Origin: Undibacterium cyanobacteriorum
GTDB taxonomy: Bacteria > Pseudomonadota > Gammaproteobacteria > Burkholderiales > Burkholderiaceae_D
Direction of reading: 5' to 3'
DNA length: 64,000 nt
Assembly (NCBI RefSeq): GCF_031326225.1
Contig: NZ_CP133720.1
Location: 4,154,001-4,218,000, forward strand
A program made the position numbers and the translations under genes. Position 1 is the first letter of the stretch. Each line of letters begins with the position of its first letter. Below the pieces are notes generated by a model. The model ran no database searches. It was not told the DNA's origin and saw nothing but the letters and a program-made list of their open reading frames with translations. Shown in pieces: positions 53,707 through 63,669 of the stretch.

Positions 53707-56700
53707 TTATTTGCTCCCACGCGGATCCACAATCGTGATCGGCTCCGGAGCTACACCATAAGCGCGGATATCGGGGCGATACATATCTTCAGCATAGGTC
53801 GCTGGCACACGGAAACGACCAGGCGTCACCACGCGCAACATGTAGAACAACTGTATCGTATCGCCATTCAATTTCACAGCCGCGACATAGCGATCATCGC
53901 GATACTCTTGATGCTTAATGCGACTATCGTTGATGGCATTGCCGACGTTAACTTTATCAATCGTAAATTCGCCGGCTTGTGGACCTTGCGAGAGGTTCAT
54001 GTTTTCGACTTCAAGGCCAGCCGGAATATGATCGATAATCATGGCGTCTTCAATCACTTGTTTCGCCTTCGCTGTGACACGAACGATCAACATATCGCCG
54101 ACCTTCAAACTACCACCACTCCATGGCTTGCCAGCGACCGTAAACCATTTACGTTCGAGGCTGATCTTATCGCTACTTGCCACCGGAGCTTTGCTTGGGA
54201 AGCCAGCCGCTTCAACTTCCAACCACAAGGCATTCGTACCCTTGTTTTCAATCGTGATGCCTTTGCTGGCGAGACTAGGATCAAAGCTACGGCTCTCGGT
54301 GTTTTTCGAGGTCAGCGTCGTACTACCATCGACCGTCTTCACAATCGCCTCCCATGGATCGGTCACGGTACCGCCCGCTGCACGCGCTGCCAAGAACAAG
54401 GCGATACGTTCCTGCGTCGAATAATACCAACGTGGCTTCGCTAAACGCTCCGACAAATTCACCAAGAGTGTCTCGCGTTGTGGATGGCTGATCTTGTGGC
54501 GCAACATCAAGGCGTAAGACATCGCTTGATCACGGACTGCCGTACCATAATCACCCAGCCAATCCCATTCCCAGTCGGTACGAATACCGTAGGGACGCGT
54601 CATCGCTTCATTGAAGGCGACATCAGCACGTTTTTGGTCACCCATCAACTGTAATGCCAAACCGAGATGCATCAAAGGCAAAGGTGATTTGGCGCGATCG
54701 CGGTAACTATCGTGCAGCAAACGCAAAGAAGCGAGTGAGGCTTTTTGATCACGCGCCAACATGTAGCCAATGTGCGCTAACTCGGCGAAACGTTGATGGC
54801 TATTGCGGATCAAATCATAGTCGCGCCAATCATAGTGGCCGTTCGCGTCCGGCTTCACCGCCGCTGGCAATGGCGAGAATTGATTCGCAGCACCGTTGAG
54901 TTTATCGGTCATCCATTTTTGGGCTCGCTTGTTCATTTCCTCAGGCACATTGAATCCAGCTTCGCGTGCGTCGGCCAAGAAGCTAGTGACATACGGCGTC
55001 AACCACGCTTCATACGAACCATCGGTGCCATTCCATAAGCGGAAGCCACCTTCAGCCCCTTGCATACCAGCGATACGCGCAATCGCTCCTTCAATAAACT
55101 TGGCGCGCTGTTCACGCGTATGCGGTTTCAAACCGACCGCTTTGGCGCTTTCTTCATCGATAAACACATGCGGATAAGCGGCGCTGGTGGTTTGTTCTAA
55201 ACATCCGTAAGGATAATCCAGCAAGCCTTGCACAATGCTCCGCACGTTGAGAGGTGGACGATTCGACATTGCCACACTGAGCGTTGCAGAACCCTTATAG
55301 AATCGTTCGACCAAGGCAGCGTCAATCTTTTGCGTCGCACCTGGTTCGATGCGAATCCGACGTGCATCTTGCTCGCGGGCGACTGGCGGCTGAATCTGCA
55401 ATGCAAATTCGCGATGGATCACCACCGGTTTTGCCCCCGCTGTTTTGACATCTAAACTAATGCGCGATAAACCATAGGCTTCGGTTGGCTCCACATTGAA
55501 ACGTAAAATCGAACGCTGCTTGTTCGCCAGCTTCAGACTACGGTCACCCTCACTAATTTTCAGCAATTTATCTGCCGACAATTTGACGCTAATGGCCTGT
55601 TCACCGGGCATCATATTCGTCACATCAAGCGCCAAGGTCGACACATCGCCAGGACCAATGAAACGTGGCATCGCGATTTCGGCGACAATCGGCGCACTGA
55701 CCACGACTTCTTTCTCACTACTGCCATAGGCTTCTTCGGTCGACGCCACCGCCATCAAACGCAGAGTGCCGTTGAAGTCAGGAATATTCAGCGGGATATC
55801 CGCTTCGCCTTTGTCATTGAGTTGAATCGGGCCCGAAAACAGATCCACCAATTTCACTTTTTTCGGCATGCTCTTAGTGTCGCGTTTTCCTGCATCACCA
55901 CCCCATTTGATTCTACCGATGGTGCCATCTAAACGCTCAATCAATTTGCCGTACAAATCACTGAGTTCAGCACCGAAACGATGTTTGCCAAAGAAGAAGT
56001 CGAATGGGTCTGGCGTTTTGAAATTAGTGATATTGAGGATACCCACATCGACTGCGGACACAGTCACCATGGCCTTCTTACCGCCGGCATTATCAATCTT
56101 GATTTTCGCGACCATGCGCTTCTCTGGTTCGACTTGATTTGGCGCATTGATCGCGACTTTCAGCTTGCGGGACTCGCGTGCCAAAGGCAGCCACGTCAAA
56201 CCAACCGCACGCGCTGGCGTTACCTTATCGCCTTGACTACCAGGACGGAAAACGACCGTCGAGATATACATGTCCGAGCGATTCCATGCTTTGTCAATCG
56301 GTACAGTGACAGTGGTGCCGCTTGTACTGACTGAGACCCGCTTACTCCACAAAACCTTATCGGCTTCCACCAAGACCAAAGCCTCGCCATCATGCGGTGG
56401 AACGATCTTCAATTTGACATCGTTACCAGGTTTCGCTGGTGCGCCTTCCAATTGCAAACGGACGCGATCAGGACGATTGCCAACGCTCTCCGCATCCTGC
56501 GCATTCCAGCCTGCATAGAAGCGATAGCGCATCACTAAATTCGTTTCCGGATCAGTCACCTCTAAGCGATAAGTGCCCCAGTTCACCGGCACGGTTAACT
56601 TGGCGCGATTCTTCAATTCAATCGCCCCAGAATGGATAGTCTCTTCGGCTTCAGAGTAGCCGGAATGCCAGCCGCGACCCGCATCATAACGCCAGTAATA

Positions 56701-58809
56701 TTGACGATCTTCGCGCACCAGACGGAACGGTGCTTGTTTTAAGGTCTGGAACTTTCCATCAGACGAAACGCGAATCACATCAAACTCAGCCAAACTACCT
56801 TCGCGTGCGACATCGCTATCGAAAGCCGGACGAACCGCAATCAAACTTGAGGCAGGCCACCAACTACGTTCGACAGAACGCACCACTGGGCGTCCGCCGG
56901 ACTCCAAGAGACTGAACGATGCGCGTACCTTCAAAGGCGATTTAGCGTTGCCAGTGAACGGTACGTCGACATCAGCTTTTCCGCTATCGTCGAGCGAGGT
57001 CTCTTCCAATTCAGCACGGCTCTTATTGGCATCATCGGCGAAATCACCAAAGATAAATCCCGGCCATTCTTTGCTCAAAGGATTACGGCTACGCTCTTGC
57101 GCCACACTGCCCAACAAACGGTTACCCGCCGCTGGTGCGCCATACAGATAATCCCCTTGGACGGCGACACTGAAACTCTCATTTTTCTTCAGTGGTGTAG
57201 TCTCAGTTTTCAGATTGAGCTTCATACGCTCAGGTAAAAATTCCTCAACTTGGAAGCTATAGATGGCATCAGGGCGTTTCGCCGCTGGATCGGCTTTAAA
57301 CTCCAAACTCCAACGTCCAGTATCGGCATCCAAAGGTAAGTCGATGTGATCTTGCAGGTAACCAGGTGTCTTCGGATTCGGCTGCCACACACTCGATGTC
57401 ACCACATCGCCACTCGGCTTTTTCAATTCGACTTTAATCGGTGTCGGTGGTAAGGCGACGCCTTCAGCGCTACGCGTCATCAAGGACGCGACGAACTTTT
57501 CGCCGGGTCGATACAGATCACGACCAGACCAGGCAAACAACTTCGCATCACGCGGCAAATAACCACCGATATCGAACTCAGCCAAATCCAAACCAGGCTC
57601 TTGCAACGCGATCATCGACAATTCGTTACCACGGCGTGCAAGCAAGAGTCGTGCATTCGCCGGCAAACCGGGCAATACGCCATGGCCATCACCATCCGTT
57701 TTGCCCCGATGTAGCACCTTTCCTTCATCACCTAAAACTTCAAGCTCAATACCGCCTTGTGCTTTACCCTCTCTCAAGGAAGTCGTGAAGACGTCCGTCT
57801 GCTTTACTTGACGACGCACGTGCAAGCCAATATCACTGACATAGAAATACGTGACTTGGTAATCGTATTCATAGAACCCCGGGCGACGCATCACTGCGAC
57901 ATAAATACCCGGCTCTTTGAGTTCTTTGATTTTTTCGACCGGTAAAAAACTCACCTTGCGACTATTCGGGACTTCGTTCGTGATAAAGCGGTTCTGGTAG
58001 ACGCTTTCCGAAATGCCTTGCAACGCATTGAGTTGCCAACCAGAGGTTTGGCCTTTGAACTTGTTCCGGCTACTGTAATAGTCGTAATAATAGTCCCCTT
58101 CACCATCGGACTCGACTTCCTCGCCATCACCTTCTTCATCACTACTTTGTTTGCGAGGTTTGCCGATCACCATCTCCATAAACTTCGGCATCTTCTCAGG
58201 TGCAATACGCAGGAATTCAACATCGACCTCTGGGATATTGACTGTTACCACCGGTAAACCGCCATTCAAACCCGCTGGCAGTACCGTACCTTTGCTGGCG
58301 AAGAAATACGACGGCGCCATCTCATCACTCATGACGTCACAGCTATGCGCTTGAGACAACTTCTTGTTTTGCTCGGAAGCGATCTCGGCACTCAATTTGA
58401 TTTGATACTGGTGTCCCGCTTTCACATAAGGGAACAGCAAGACGTGCGGATTATCTGAAACGATCCAACCGCCTTTCACCGCCTCCGATTTCGCGTTAGC
58501 GTTCGCGGAAGCACTCTTACTTGCCTTTGCTTTCGGATCACCGAGGTCACTCACCTCAATCAGCTTATCCAAAGCGAGATCGGTGTTAACGCTGTCTGAG
58601 AACATCACTGCCAAAGCAGGCTTGTCATCGTGCAAGCGGGCGCTGCAGCTCGACACCATAAATGGCCCATCTGGGTTGCTAACCACGGCATCACCACCGG
58701 CCGCTCGCCGAGAATGCTGTTTCTTATACCACCAAGTTCCGCCCGCAGCCGCTGCAACTGCCGCAGAAAGTAGAACAATGCTGAGCGTTTTTTTCGATAT
58801 TGCCGGCAT
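53707..58809 (-). CDS. Bacterial alpha-2-macroglobulin
   Basis: 1700 residues. Periplasmic protease trap that binds attacking proteases through a reactive thioester. The thioester motif YGCLEQTTSA is intact at about residue 1203. Ahead of it are the macroglobulin beta domains, with PGEKFVASLMTRSAEG and an acidic DYYYDYYSS insert at about 240. The N-terminus is a signal-anchor (ISKKTLSIVLLSAAVAAAAGG) without a lipobox, unlike the lipoprotein YfhM of Escherichia coli. In many bacteria the gene adjoins pbpC; here the two are 24 kb apart. Both are minus-strand. Confidence 0.95.
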   Translation of the reverse strand: MPAISKKTLSIVLLSAAVAAAAGGTWWYKKQHSRRAAGGDAVVSNPDGPFMVSSCSARLHDDKPALAVMFSDSVNTDLALDKLIEVSDLGDPKAKASKSASANANAKSEAVKGGWIVSDNPHVLLFPYVKAGHQYQIKLSAEIASEQNKKLSQAHSCDVMSDEMAPSYFFASKGTVLPAGLNGGLPVVTVNIPEVDVEFLRIAPEKMPKFMEMVIGKPRKQSSDEEGDGEEVESDGEGDYYYDYYSSRNKFKGQTSGWQLNALQGISESVYQNRFITNEVPNSRKVSFLPVEKIKELKEPGIYVAVMRRPGFYEYDYQVTYFYVSDIGLHVRRQVKQTDVFTTSLREGKAQGGIELEVLGDEGKVLHRGKTDGDGHGVLPGLPANARLLLARRGNELSMIALQEPGLDLAEFDIGGYLPRDAKLFAWSGRDLYRPGEKFVASLMTRSAEGVALPPTPIKVELKKPSGDVVTSSVWQPNPKTPGYLQDHIDLPLDADTGRWSLEFKADPAAKRPDAIYSFQVEEFLPERMKLNLKTETTPLKKNESFSVAVQGDYLYGAPAAGNRLLGSVAQERSRNPLSKEWPGFIFGDFADDANKSRAELEETSLDDSGKADVDVPFTGNAKSPLKVRASFSLLESGGRPVVRSVERSWWPASSLIAVRPAFDSDVAREGSLAEFDVIRVSSDGKFQTLKQAPFRLVREDRQYYWRYDAGRGWHSGYSEAEETIHSGAIELKNRAKLTVPVNWGTYRLEVTDPETNLVMRYRFYAGWNAQDAESVGNRPDRVRLQLEGAPAKPGNDVKLKIVPPHDGEALVLVEADKVLWSKRVSVSTSGTTVTVPIDKAWNRSDMYISTVVFRPGSQGDKVTPARAVGLTWLPLARESRKLKVAINAPNQVEPEKRMVAKIKIDNAGGKKAMVTVSAVDVGILNITNFKTPDPFDFFFGKHRFGAELSDLYGKLIERLDGTIGRIKWGGDAGKRDTKSMPKKVKLVDLFSGPIQLNDKGEADIPLNIPDFNGTLRLMAVASTEEAYGSSEKEVVVSAPIVAEIAMPRFIGPGDVSTLALDVTNMMPGEQAISVKLSADKLLKISEGDRSLKLANKQRSILRFNVEPTEAYGLSRISLDVKTAGAKPVVIHREFALQIQPPVAREQDARRIRIEPGATQKIDAALVERFYKGSATLSVAMSNRPPLNVRSIVQGLLDYPYGCLEQTTSAAYPHVFIDEESAKAVGLKPHTREQRAKFIEGAIARIAGMQGAEGGFRLWNGTDGSYEAWLTPYVTSFLADAREAGFNVPEEMNKRAQKWMTDKLNGAANQFSPLPAAVKPDANGHYDWRDYDLIRNSHQRFAELAHIGYMLARDQKASLASLRLLHDSYRDRAKSPLPLMHLGLALQLMGDQKRADVAFNEAMTRPYGIRTDWEWDWLGDYGTAVRDQAMSYALMLRHKISHPQRETLLVNLSERLAKPRWYYSTQERIALFLAARAAGGTVTDPWEAIVKTVDGSTTLTSKNTESRSFDPSLASKGITIENKGTNALWLEVEAAGFPSKAPVASSDKISLERKWFTVAGKPWSGGSLKVGDMLIVRVTAKAKQVIEDAMIIDHIPAGLEVENMNLSQGPQAGEFTIDKVNVGNAINDSRIKHQEYRDDRYVAAVKLNGDTIQLFYMLRVVTPGRFRVPATYAEDMYRPDIRAYGVAPEPITIVDPRGSK

Positions 58810-59256
58810 GACGACCCCATTTACAAAGTTCGAGGGATGAATTATTTATGAAAATTTATTTCCAATATATTGTGGCAATTTTCATAATTTTAATATTCAA
58901 AGTAAGAGCCTAAGGAAATTGTCCAATTTCGCCTAGAGTAACCACTTTTTATTTTCAAAGTAGCACGACTATATCACTGCAAACTAGGAACAACACATGT
59001 TTTCCAAACAATATTTGGATGCTCGGAATATGTATCGACATAAACCACTTTTGTAAGCAAAGATTCTCTATTGCAATAATTCTACTTAAAAACAACAAGG
59101 TTTTCGTGAATGTTGCAGCGTCTCAACGGTGTCAGGTAGTATCAATCGACCTCAAGGAGTGGGTCTTGAGGGAATACCAGTTTGTATCTTAGTAGTCTTC
59201 ACCATGCGCTATGCATTCCCCAGATCGTAACGCAACGAAAAAAAGAGAGAAAGAAC
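58810..59256. other. Divergent intergenic region and receptor-gene leader
   Basis: 447 bp, AT-rich, between the alpha-2-macroglobulin and TonB-receptor genes. The receptor leader contains a hairpin CCTCAAG / CTTGAGG (59150-59171, 8-base loop). No cobalamin, TPP or FMN riboswitch features were recognised, and no Fur box. Confidence 0.4.
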
Positions 59257-61854
59257 ATGAACAAGAGAGCATTGGATTCACAAGCGAAGAAAAACATCTT
59301 CGCTAAGAACGCAGTACAAGTAGCAATCGTCTTATTGGCAACCGGTGGCACAGCCTTCGCACAAGACACTCAAGAAAAGAAAAAGGCAGACGAGGTTCAA
59401 ACCGTCACAATTAGTTCGACCGGTACCCGTGGTTCTAACCGCACCGTGATCGACACGCCAGTACCAGTTGATATGATCGCTTCCAGCGAATTGACAAAAT
59501 CCGCTCAAGTGTCCCTCGACAAAGCATTGCAATTCCGCGTTCCATCCTTCAACACGGTTCAAACACCAGTCAATGATGCGACTTCCTTACTCGACCCATA
59601 TGAAATTCGTAACATGGGCCCAAGCCGCGCACTGATCTTGATCAACGGCAAACGCAAAAACATGAGCGCGTTGGTCTATACACAAACATCTCCAGGTCGC
59701 GGTGAGAGTGGTGCCGACATTTCCGCGATTCCACAAGATGCGATCAAGCGTATTGAAGTTTTGCGTGACGGTGCATCCGCACAATACGGTTCTGACGCTA
59801 TCGCCGGTGTGGTCAATATTATTTTGAAAGACAACCCAGAGGGCGGTAGCGTCACTGGTCGTCTCGGCGTTACAGACAAGGGTGACGGCAAATCTGAAAT
59901 TTTTAGCTGGAATCAAGGCTTCGCATTAGGCGATCGCGGCTTCGTCAATTTCACAGTCGACTACTCTCACAATGCTTTGGCGAACCGTCCAGGCATTTTG
60001 TCCGTTGATGATGAAGTGAATTACTGGGGTGCTGATCGCGCACAAGTTACAAGTTTCCTCGCGAAGCGTCCTGATGGTGGCAACGTGAACGGTTCGCCAG
60101 ACACACGTGCACAAAAATTCTTAGTTAACGGCCGTTTCGATCTTGATGGTGGCGCCAACATTTACGCGAATGCTGCCTACGTCAACAAGAAAATCGACAG
60201 TTACGCAAACTATCGTAATCCATACTGGCGTCCAACTGACTACGGTTTGTTGCATCCAGCCGGTTCAGCATACGAAGGTTATGTGCCAACTTTCTTAGGT
60301 GACCTGAAAGACTACAACGGCACCATTGGTACTAAGTTCGATGCAGCTGGTTGGGACTCCGATGTGAGCTTGACTTTCGGTGGCAATGAACAGATGTACC
60401 GAGTAACAAACTCAGTCAATCGCGCCGTTGAAGAAAAATTCCTCCAGGGCATAGTTTTGCCAGAACACGGTCAAACACGTTTCGATGCGGGTGGTTCTAA
60501 GTTCTCGCACATCGTTTTGAATGCTGACTTCTCAAAAGAAATTTCTAAGGGTGTTAATGCTTACTTCGGTACAGAAATTCGCTCTGAAAAGTATTCTTTG
60601 ATCGCTGGTGATCGCGGTTCTTACCTCTACTCCGGTGCCGATTCTTATGCAGGTAACGCACCTGCTACCTATGTTCAAGACGGCGTTACTAAGCGTGGTC
60701 AAGCTGGTGACTGGACTCGCTCGAACTATGGTATCTACGGTGGTAGCATCATTGACGTTAGCAAAGACTTCGTGGTCGACGCAACGGCTCGCTACGAAAA
60801 ATATAGCGACTTCGGCAATGCTGTGATCGGTAAATTGAGTGGCAAACTCAAGGTTAACGAAGAACTGACATTGCGCAGCTCTATTTCCTCTGGTTTCCGT
60901 GCGCCATCCTTGGCTCAGATTTACACCGAGAAAAATCAATACTCCTTCTCTGGCGGTACGATTTTGGTGACAGGTATTTTGAACAACGTCTCCGCTGACG
61001 CTGAAAAACTCGGCATCGCCAAATTGAAAGCAGAAAAATCGACAAACTTCACTTTGGGCTTGGGTTACAAACCAACTCCAGATACAAGCTTGACGGTCGA
61101 CTACTACAATATTTCGATGAAAGATCGTATTGTTTTGGGTTCTGTGTTAGGACCAACAGGCAATGCGAACCAAGCGATCGATCAAGTCTTGAAAGCGCGT
61201 GAATGGGTTGGTTTGAGCTTCTTCGCGAACGCACTTGATAGCAAAACTTCTGGTATCGATTACGTTTTCAATCAACGTAATATCAAGATGGGTGATGTGA
61301 AATTTGGCTTCAACTTGTCTGGTAACTACACAATCGAAAACGAACGTGACGGCGCCGTGAAAAATCCAAGTGGTATCGCGAATGCTGGCAAGTCAGTTCT
61401 CGATGCCACACAGGAAGCTTTGATCTTCACATCACGTCCAAAATTCAAAACTATTATCGGTATCGATGCTGACTTCGACAAGTTCAATGTCTCCTTGAAC
61501 AATACCGTATTCGGACCAACCAAGTTCCATAATGCGGATTTGAGCGATACTAACAATTTGGAAGTGGCGTTCAAAACGAAAACATTGACAGATTTGGCGA
61601 TCAACTACCAACTCGACAAGAATCTGACATTGGCGTTCAACGTGAATAATATGTTCAACGTTACTCCATCTTGGAAACTCCAAGCTGTGAATGACGTTGC
61701 AAAAGGTCAAGCTATCATCAATGATCCAGCTAAGTTGAAAAACGAATGGCAGAACCTGACATTCAATGGTCGCTATCCTATGGTGACTTATGATGGTTCT
61801 CACTTCAGCCAATTGGGGCGCATGTATCAATTGTCTTTGAACTACCGCTTCTAA
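59257..61854 (+). CDS. TonB-dependent outer-membrane receptor
   Basis: About 865 residues from the ATG at 59257 (GAGAGAAAGAAC upstream); the frame opens at 59182, but only the later ATG gives a signal peptide (AIVLLATGGTAFAQ). TonB box-like VQTVTISSTG, plug domain (YEIRNMGPSRALILINGKR, SDAIAGVVNIILKD) and a beta barrel ending in the terminal aromatic LSLNYRF. Its substrate is unknown; no exporter or siderophore gene is near. Downstream and convergent is a BtuF-like gene, which could hint at a corrinoid, but the genes are separated by a terminator. Confidence 0.93.
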   Translation: MNKRALDSQAKKNIFAKNAVQVAIVLLATGGTAFAQDTQEKKKADEVQTVTISSTGTRGSNRTVIDTPVPVDMIASSELTKSAQVSLDKALQFRVPSFNTVQTPVNDATSLLDPYEIRNMGPSRALILINGKRKNMSALVYTQTSPGRGESGADISAIPQDAIKRIEVLRDGASAQYGSDAIAGVVNIILKDNPEGGSVTGRLGVTDKGDGKSEIFSWNQGFALGDRGFVNFTVDYSHNALANRPGILSVDDEVNYWGADRAQVTSFLAKRPDGGNVNGSPDTRAQKFLVNGRFDLDGGANIYANAAYVNKKIDSYANYRNPYWRPTDYGLLHPAGSAYEGYVPTFLGDLKDYNGTIGTKFDAAGWDSDVSLTFGGNEQMYRVTNSVNRAVEEKFLQGIVLPEHGQTRFDAGGSKFSHIVLNADFSKEISKGVNAYFGTEIRSEKYSLIAGDRGSYLYSGADSYAGNAPATYVQDGVTKRGQAGDWTRSNYGIYGGSIIDVSKDFVVDATARYEKYSDFGNAVIGKLSGKLKVNEELTLRSSISSGFRAPSLAQIYTEKNQYSFSGGTILVTGILNNVSADAEKLGIAKLKAEKSTNFTLGLGYKPTPDTSLTVDYYNISMKDRIVLGSVLGPTGNANQAIDQVLKAREWVGLSFFANALDSKTSGIDYVFNQRNIKMGDVKFGFNLSGNYTIENERDGAVKNPSGIANAGKSVLDATQEALIFTSRPKFKTIIGIDADFDKFNVSLNNTVFGPTKFHNADLSDTNNLEVAFKTKTLTDLAINYQLDKNLTLAFNVNNMFNVTPSWKLQAVNDVAKGQAIINDPAKLKNEWQNLTFNGRYPMVTYDGSHFSQLGRMYQLSLNYRF

Positions 61855-61905
61855 TCGGTCTGAACAAGACTCAATAGGGCATGCGGGTGAATCGCCCGCA
61901 CCAAC

Positions 61906-61939
61906 AAAAAAGGCCGCAATTTCGATTGCGGCCTTTTTT
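61906..61939. terminator. Bidirectional intrinsic terminator
   Basis: AAAAAAGGCCGCAAT-TTCG-ATTGCGGCCTTTTTT: a 15-bp stem with a 4-base loop and T tracts on both strands. A second hairpin TGCGGG/CCCGCA (61882-61900) precedes it. Ends both the TonB receptor gene and, from the other side, the BtuF-like gene. Confidence 0.95.
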
Positions 61940-61967
61940 CTTTTTGAATGCGTTGTGAACGTTTTGA

Positions 61968-62789
61968 TTATGGCGCTTTGAGTCGCTTCAGGTAGCGGAG
62001 TCCAGGGATTACCCGACTACCATACCATGACAACATTTCACCATCCACCAGCACGACTGGCTTCGCCAGCTTCACACTCAAAGCATTGGCATCCGCTTGC
62101 GTGAAGCTATAAGGTTCAGTCGATAACAAGATCAGATCGACTTGGTTCAAGTCAATCTGCTCCCATTCAAAACTTGGGTAACGTCGCAAATCAGAAGGAA
62201 CACCGCACTGCTGCCATCCTCGCAATGCCAACATCTGCGCGATATAGGTATCACGACTGACCGTCATCCACGGGTCGCGCCAAATACCATACATCACCCG
62301 CAACGACTCATGTGCACTTGTTTGCTCAAAACCATCCAATGCTTGTTGCAATTGATCGCATAAGACCAAAGCGCGTTCACGTTGACGGAAAATAGTACCC
62401 AAGAGGCGAAAGAGGTGAAGATTATCGCGTGGATGATTGGGATGGGTGACGATGATATGCGGAATAAACTCAGCCAAAACATCGACAGTAGGTTTCTCAT
62501 TTTCATCGATGTTAACAATCAAATGTGTCGGTTCTAATTTCCGAATTTTCTCAACATTGACATCTTTGGTTCCGCCTACTTTCGGAATCGACTGCACCAC
62601 ACTTTTCGGGTGAATACAAAAGCCTGTTCTGCCAACAATCCAACGTGCGAGACCCAGCTCGCATAACAGCTCGGTGATCGATGGAACTAAACACACAATG
62701 CGCGGCGTCGAAATAGGATCGACTTGGCGATGCACAGCTCCCACCGAATCCATCAAATCATTGTCGAAATTTGTCATCGTCGCTCTCAC
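61968..62789 (-). CDS. BtuF-like metal/corrinoid-binding protein without signal peptide
   Basis: About 270 residues, helical-backbone substrate-binding fold: RIVCLVPSITELLCELGL, VGRTGFCIHPKS, VPKVGGT-type segment (IPKVGGTKDVNVEKI), LEPTHLIVN and LVDGEMLSWYGSR at the end. These are characteristic of BtuF-type proteins, yet the N-terminus (MTNFDNDLMDSVGAVHRQ) is polar, with no export signal, so it appears cytoplasmic. The start is ATG 62777 or GTG 62789. It follows the SDR gene by 8-20 bp, so the two are very likely one operon. Confidence 0.85.
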   Translation of the reverse strand: MRATMTNFDNDLMDSVGAVHRQVDPISTPRIVCLVPSITELLCELGLARWIVGRTGFCIHPKSVVQSIPKVGGTKDVNVEKIRKLEPTHLIVNIDENEKPTVDVLAEFIPHIIVTHPNHPRDNLHLFRLLGTIFRQRERALVLCDQLQQALDGFEQTSAHESLRVMYGIWRDPWMTVSRDTYIAQMLALRGWQQCGVPSDLRRYPSFEWEQIDLNQVDLILLSTEPYSFTQADANALSVKLAKPVVLVDGEMLSWYGSRVIPGLRYLKRLKAP

Positions 62790-62797
62790 AGGGTCGA

Positions 62798-63577
62798 CTA
62801 TAACTTGAGGTTGCGCGACTTGCGCGGCGCTTTGGAAAACGCAAAGTCATACAAGAAGTTCGGTAGGCTACGCAATAGCTTAGCGACGATTCCCATTTGC
62901 CATGGAATCACCCGATAAGTATGACCAGATTCAATCGCCTTCCTCGCCTTCTTAGCAAATTTCTCGACTGGCATCAGAAATGGCATCGCGTAGTCATTCA
63001 CCTGTGTCATGGGTGTGTCGATATAACCCGGTGCGATGGTCACCACCCGTACACCACTCTGCTGCAGTTCAACTCGCAGCGATTCACAATAACTAATCAC
63101 TGCTGCTTTCGAGGCACTGTAAGCGCTCGCGCCCGGTAGCCCACGAATACCGGCTACGCTGGCAATGCCGACCAAGCGGCAGGGCTGATCTTGTGCATTT
63201 TTTTTCATGGGTTCGATGAATGGAGCGAAGGTTGCAACCGTCGCGAGGACATTGGTTTCCATCACCCGTCGAAAGACTGGCAGATCTTCGCTTAACTCAC
63301 TGAGGGTTCCCACCGAGATTCCAGCGCTGGCAATCACCACATGCACAGCACCATACTTCTTCATAAAGTCTTGTGCCGCATCTTGAAGGGCAGCGTGATC
63401 GTTAACATCTAAGGCGTAAATCAAGTGGCGCTGTGGTTCGCACATACTAGCTTTAACCGCTTCTAAGGCCTCGTGTCGACGCCCAACCAATGCGACACAG
63501 GCACCGTGCTTGGCATACTCAATCGCCAAAGCGGCCCCTAAACCCGATGATGCGCCAGTAATGAACACGTTCTGCAT
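62798..63577 (-). CDS. SDR family oxidoreductase
   Basis: 259 residues. NAD(P) motif at the start (MQNVFITGASSGLGAALA), VVIASAGISVG (NAG-like loop) and the active site SVAGIRGLPGASAYSASKAA (Tyr-x-x-x-Lys). C-terminal region contains FAFSKAPRK. AGAGGA lies eight bases before the ATG. Reduces or oxidises an unknown carbonyl; co-transcription with the BtuF-like gene is likely because of the short gap. Confidence 0.9.
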   Translation of the reverse strand: MQNVFITGASSGLGAALAIEYAKHGACVALVGRRHEALEAVKASMCEPQRHLIYALDVNDHAALQDAAQDFMKKYGAVHVVIASAGISVGTLSELSEDLPVFRRVMETNVLATVATFAPFIEPMKKNAQDQPCRLVGIASVAGIRGLPGASAYSASKAAVISYCESLRVELQQSGVRVVTIAPGYIDTPMTQVNDYAMPFLMPVEKFAKKARKAIESGHTYRVIPWQMGIVAKLLRSLPNFLYDFAFSKAPRKSRNLKL

Positions 63578-63612
63578 GCTGACATCCTCTTTTGCAAACT
63601 TTCTCTACTTTC

Positions 63613-63641
63613 AAAAAAAATCCGTCACGCAGACGGATTTT
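63613..63641 (-). terminator. Intrinsic terminator after dsbA
   Basis: On the minus strand AAATCCGTC-TGCGT-GACGGATTT followed by T residues. Located 29 bp after the stop at 63670 and between dsbA and the SDR gene. Confidence 0.8.
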
Positions 63642-63669
63642 CTCTCGCTCTGTGATGTACCAGATCACA

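Noticed and set aside
59150..59171. Leader hairpin as a riboswitch before the TonB receptor
   Set aside because: A single 7-bp stem without conserved B12, TPP or FMN riboswitch boxes; kept only as a note.
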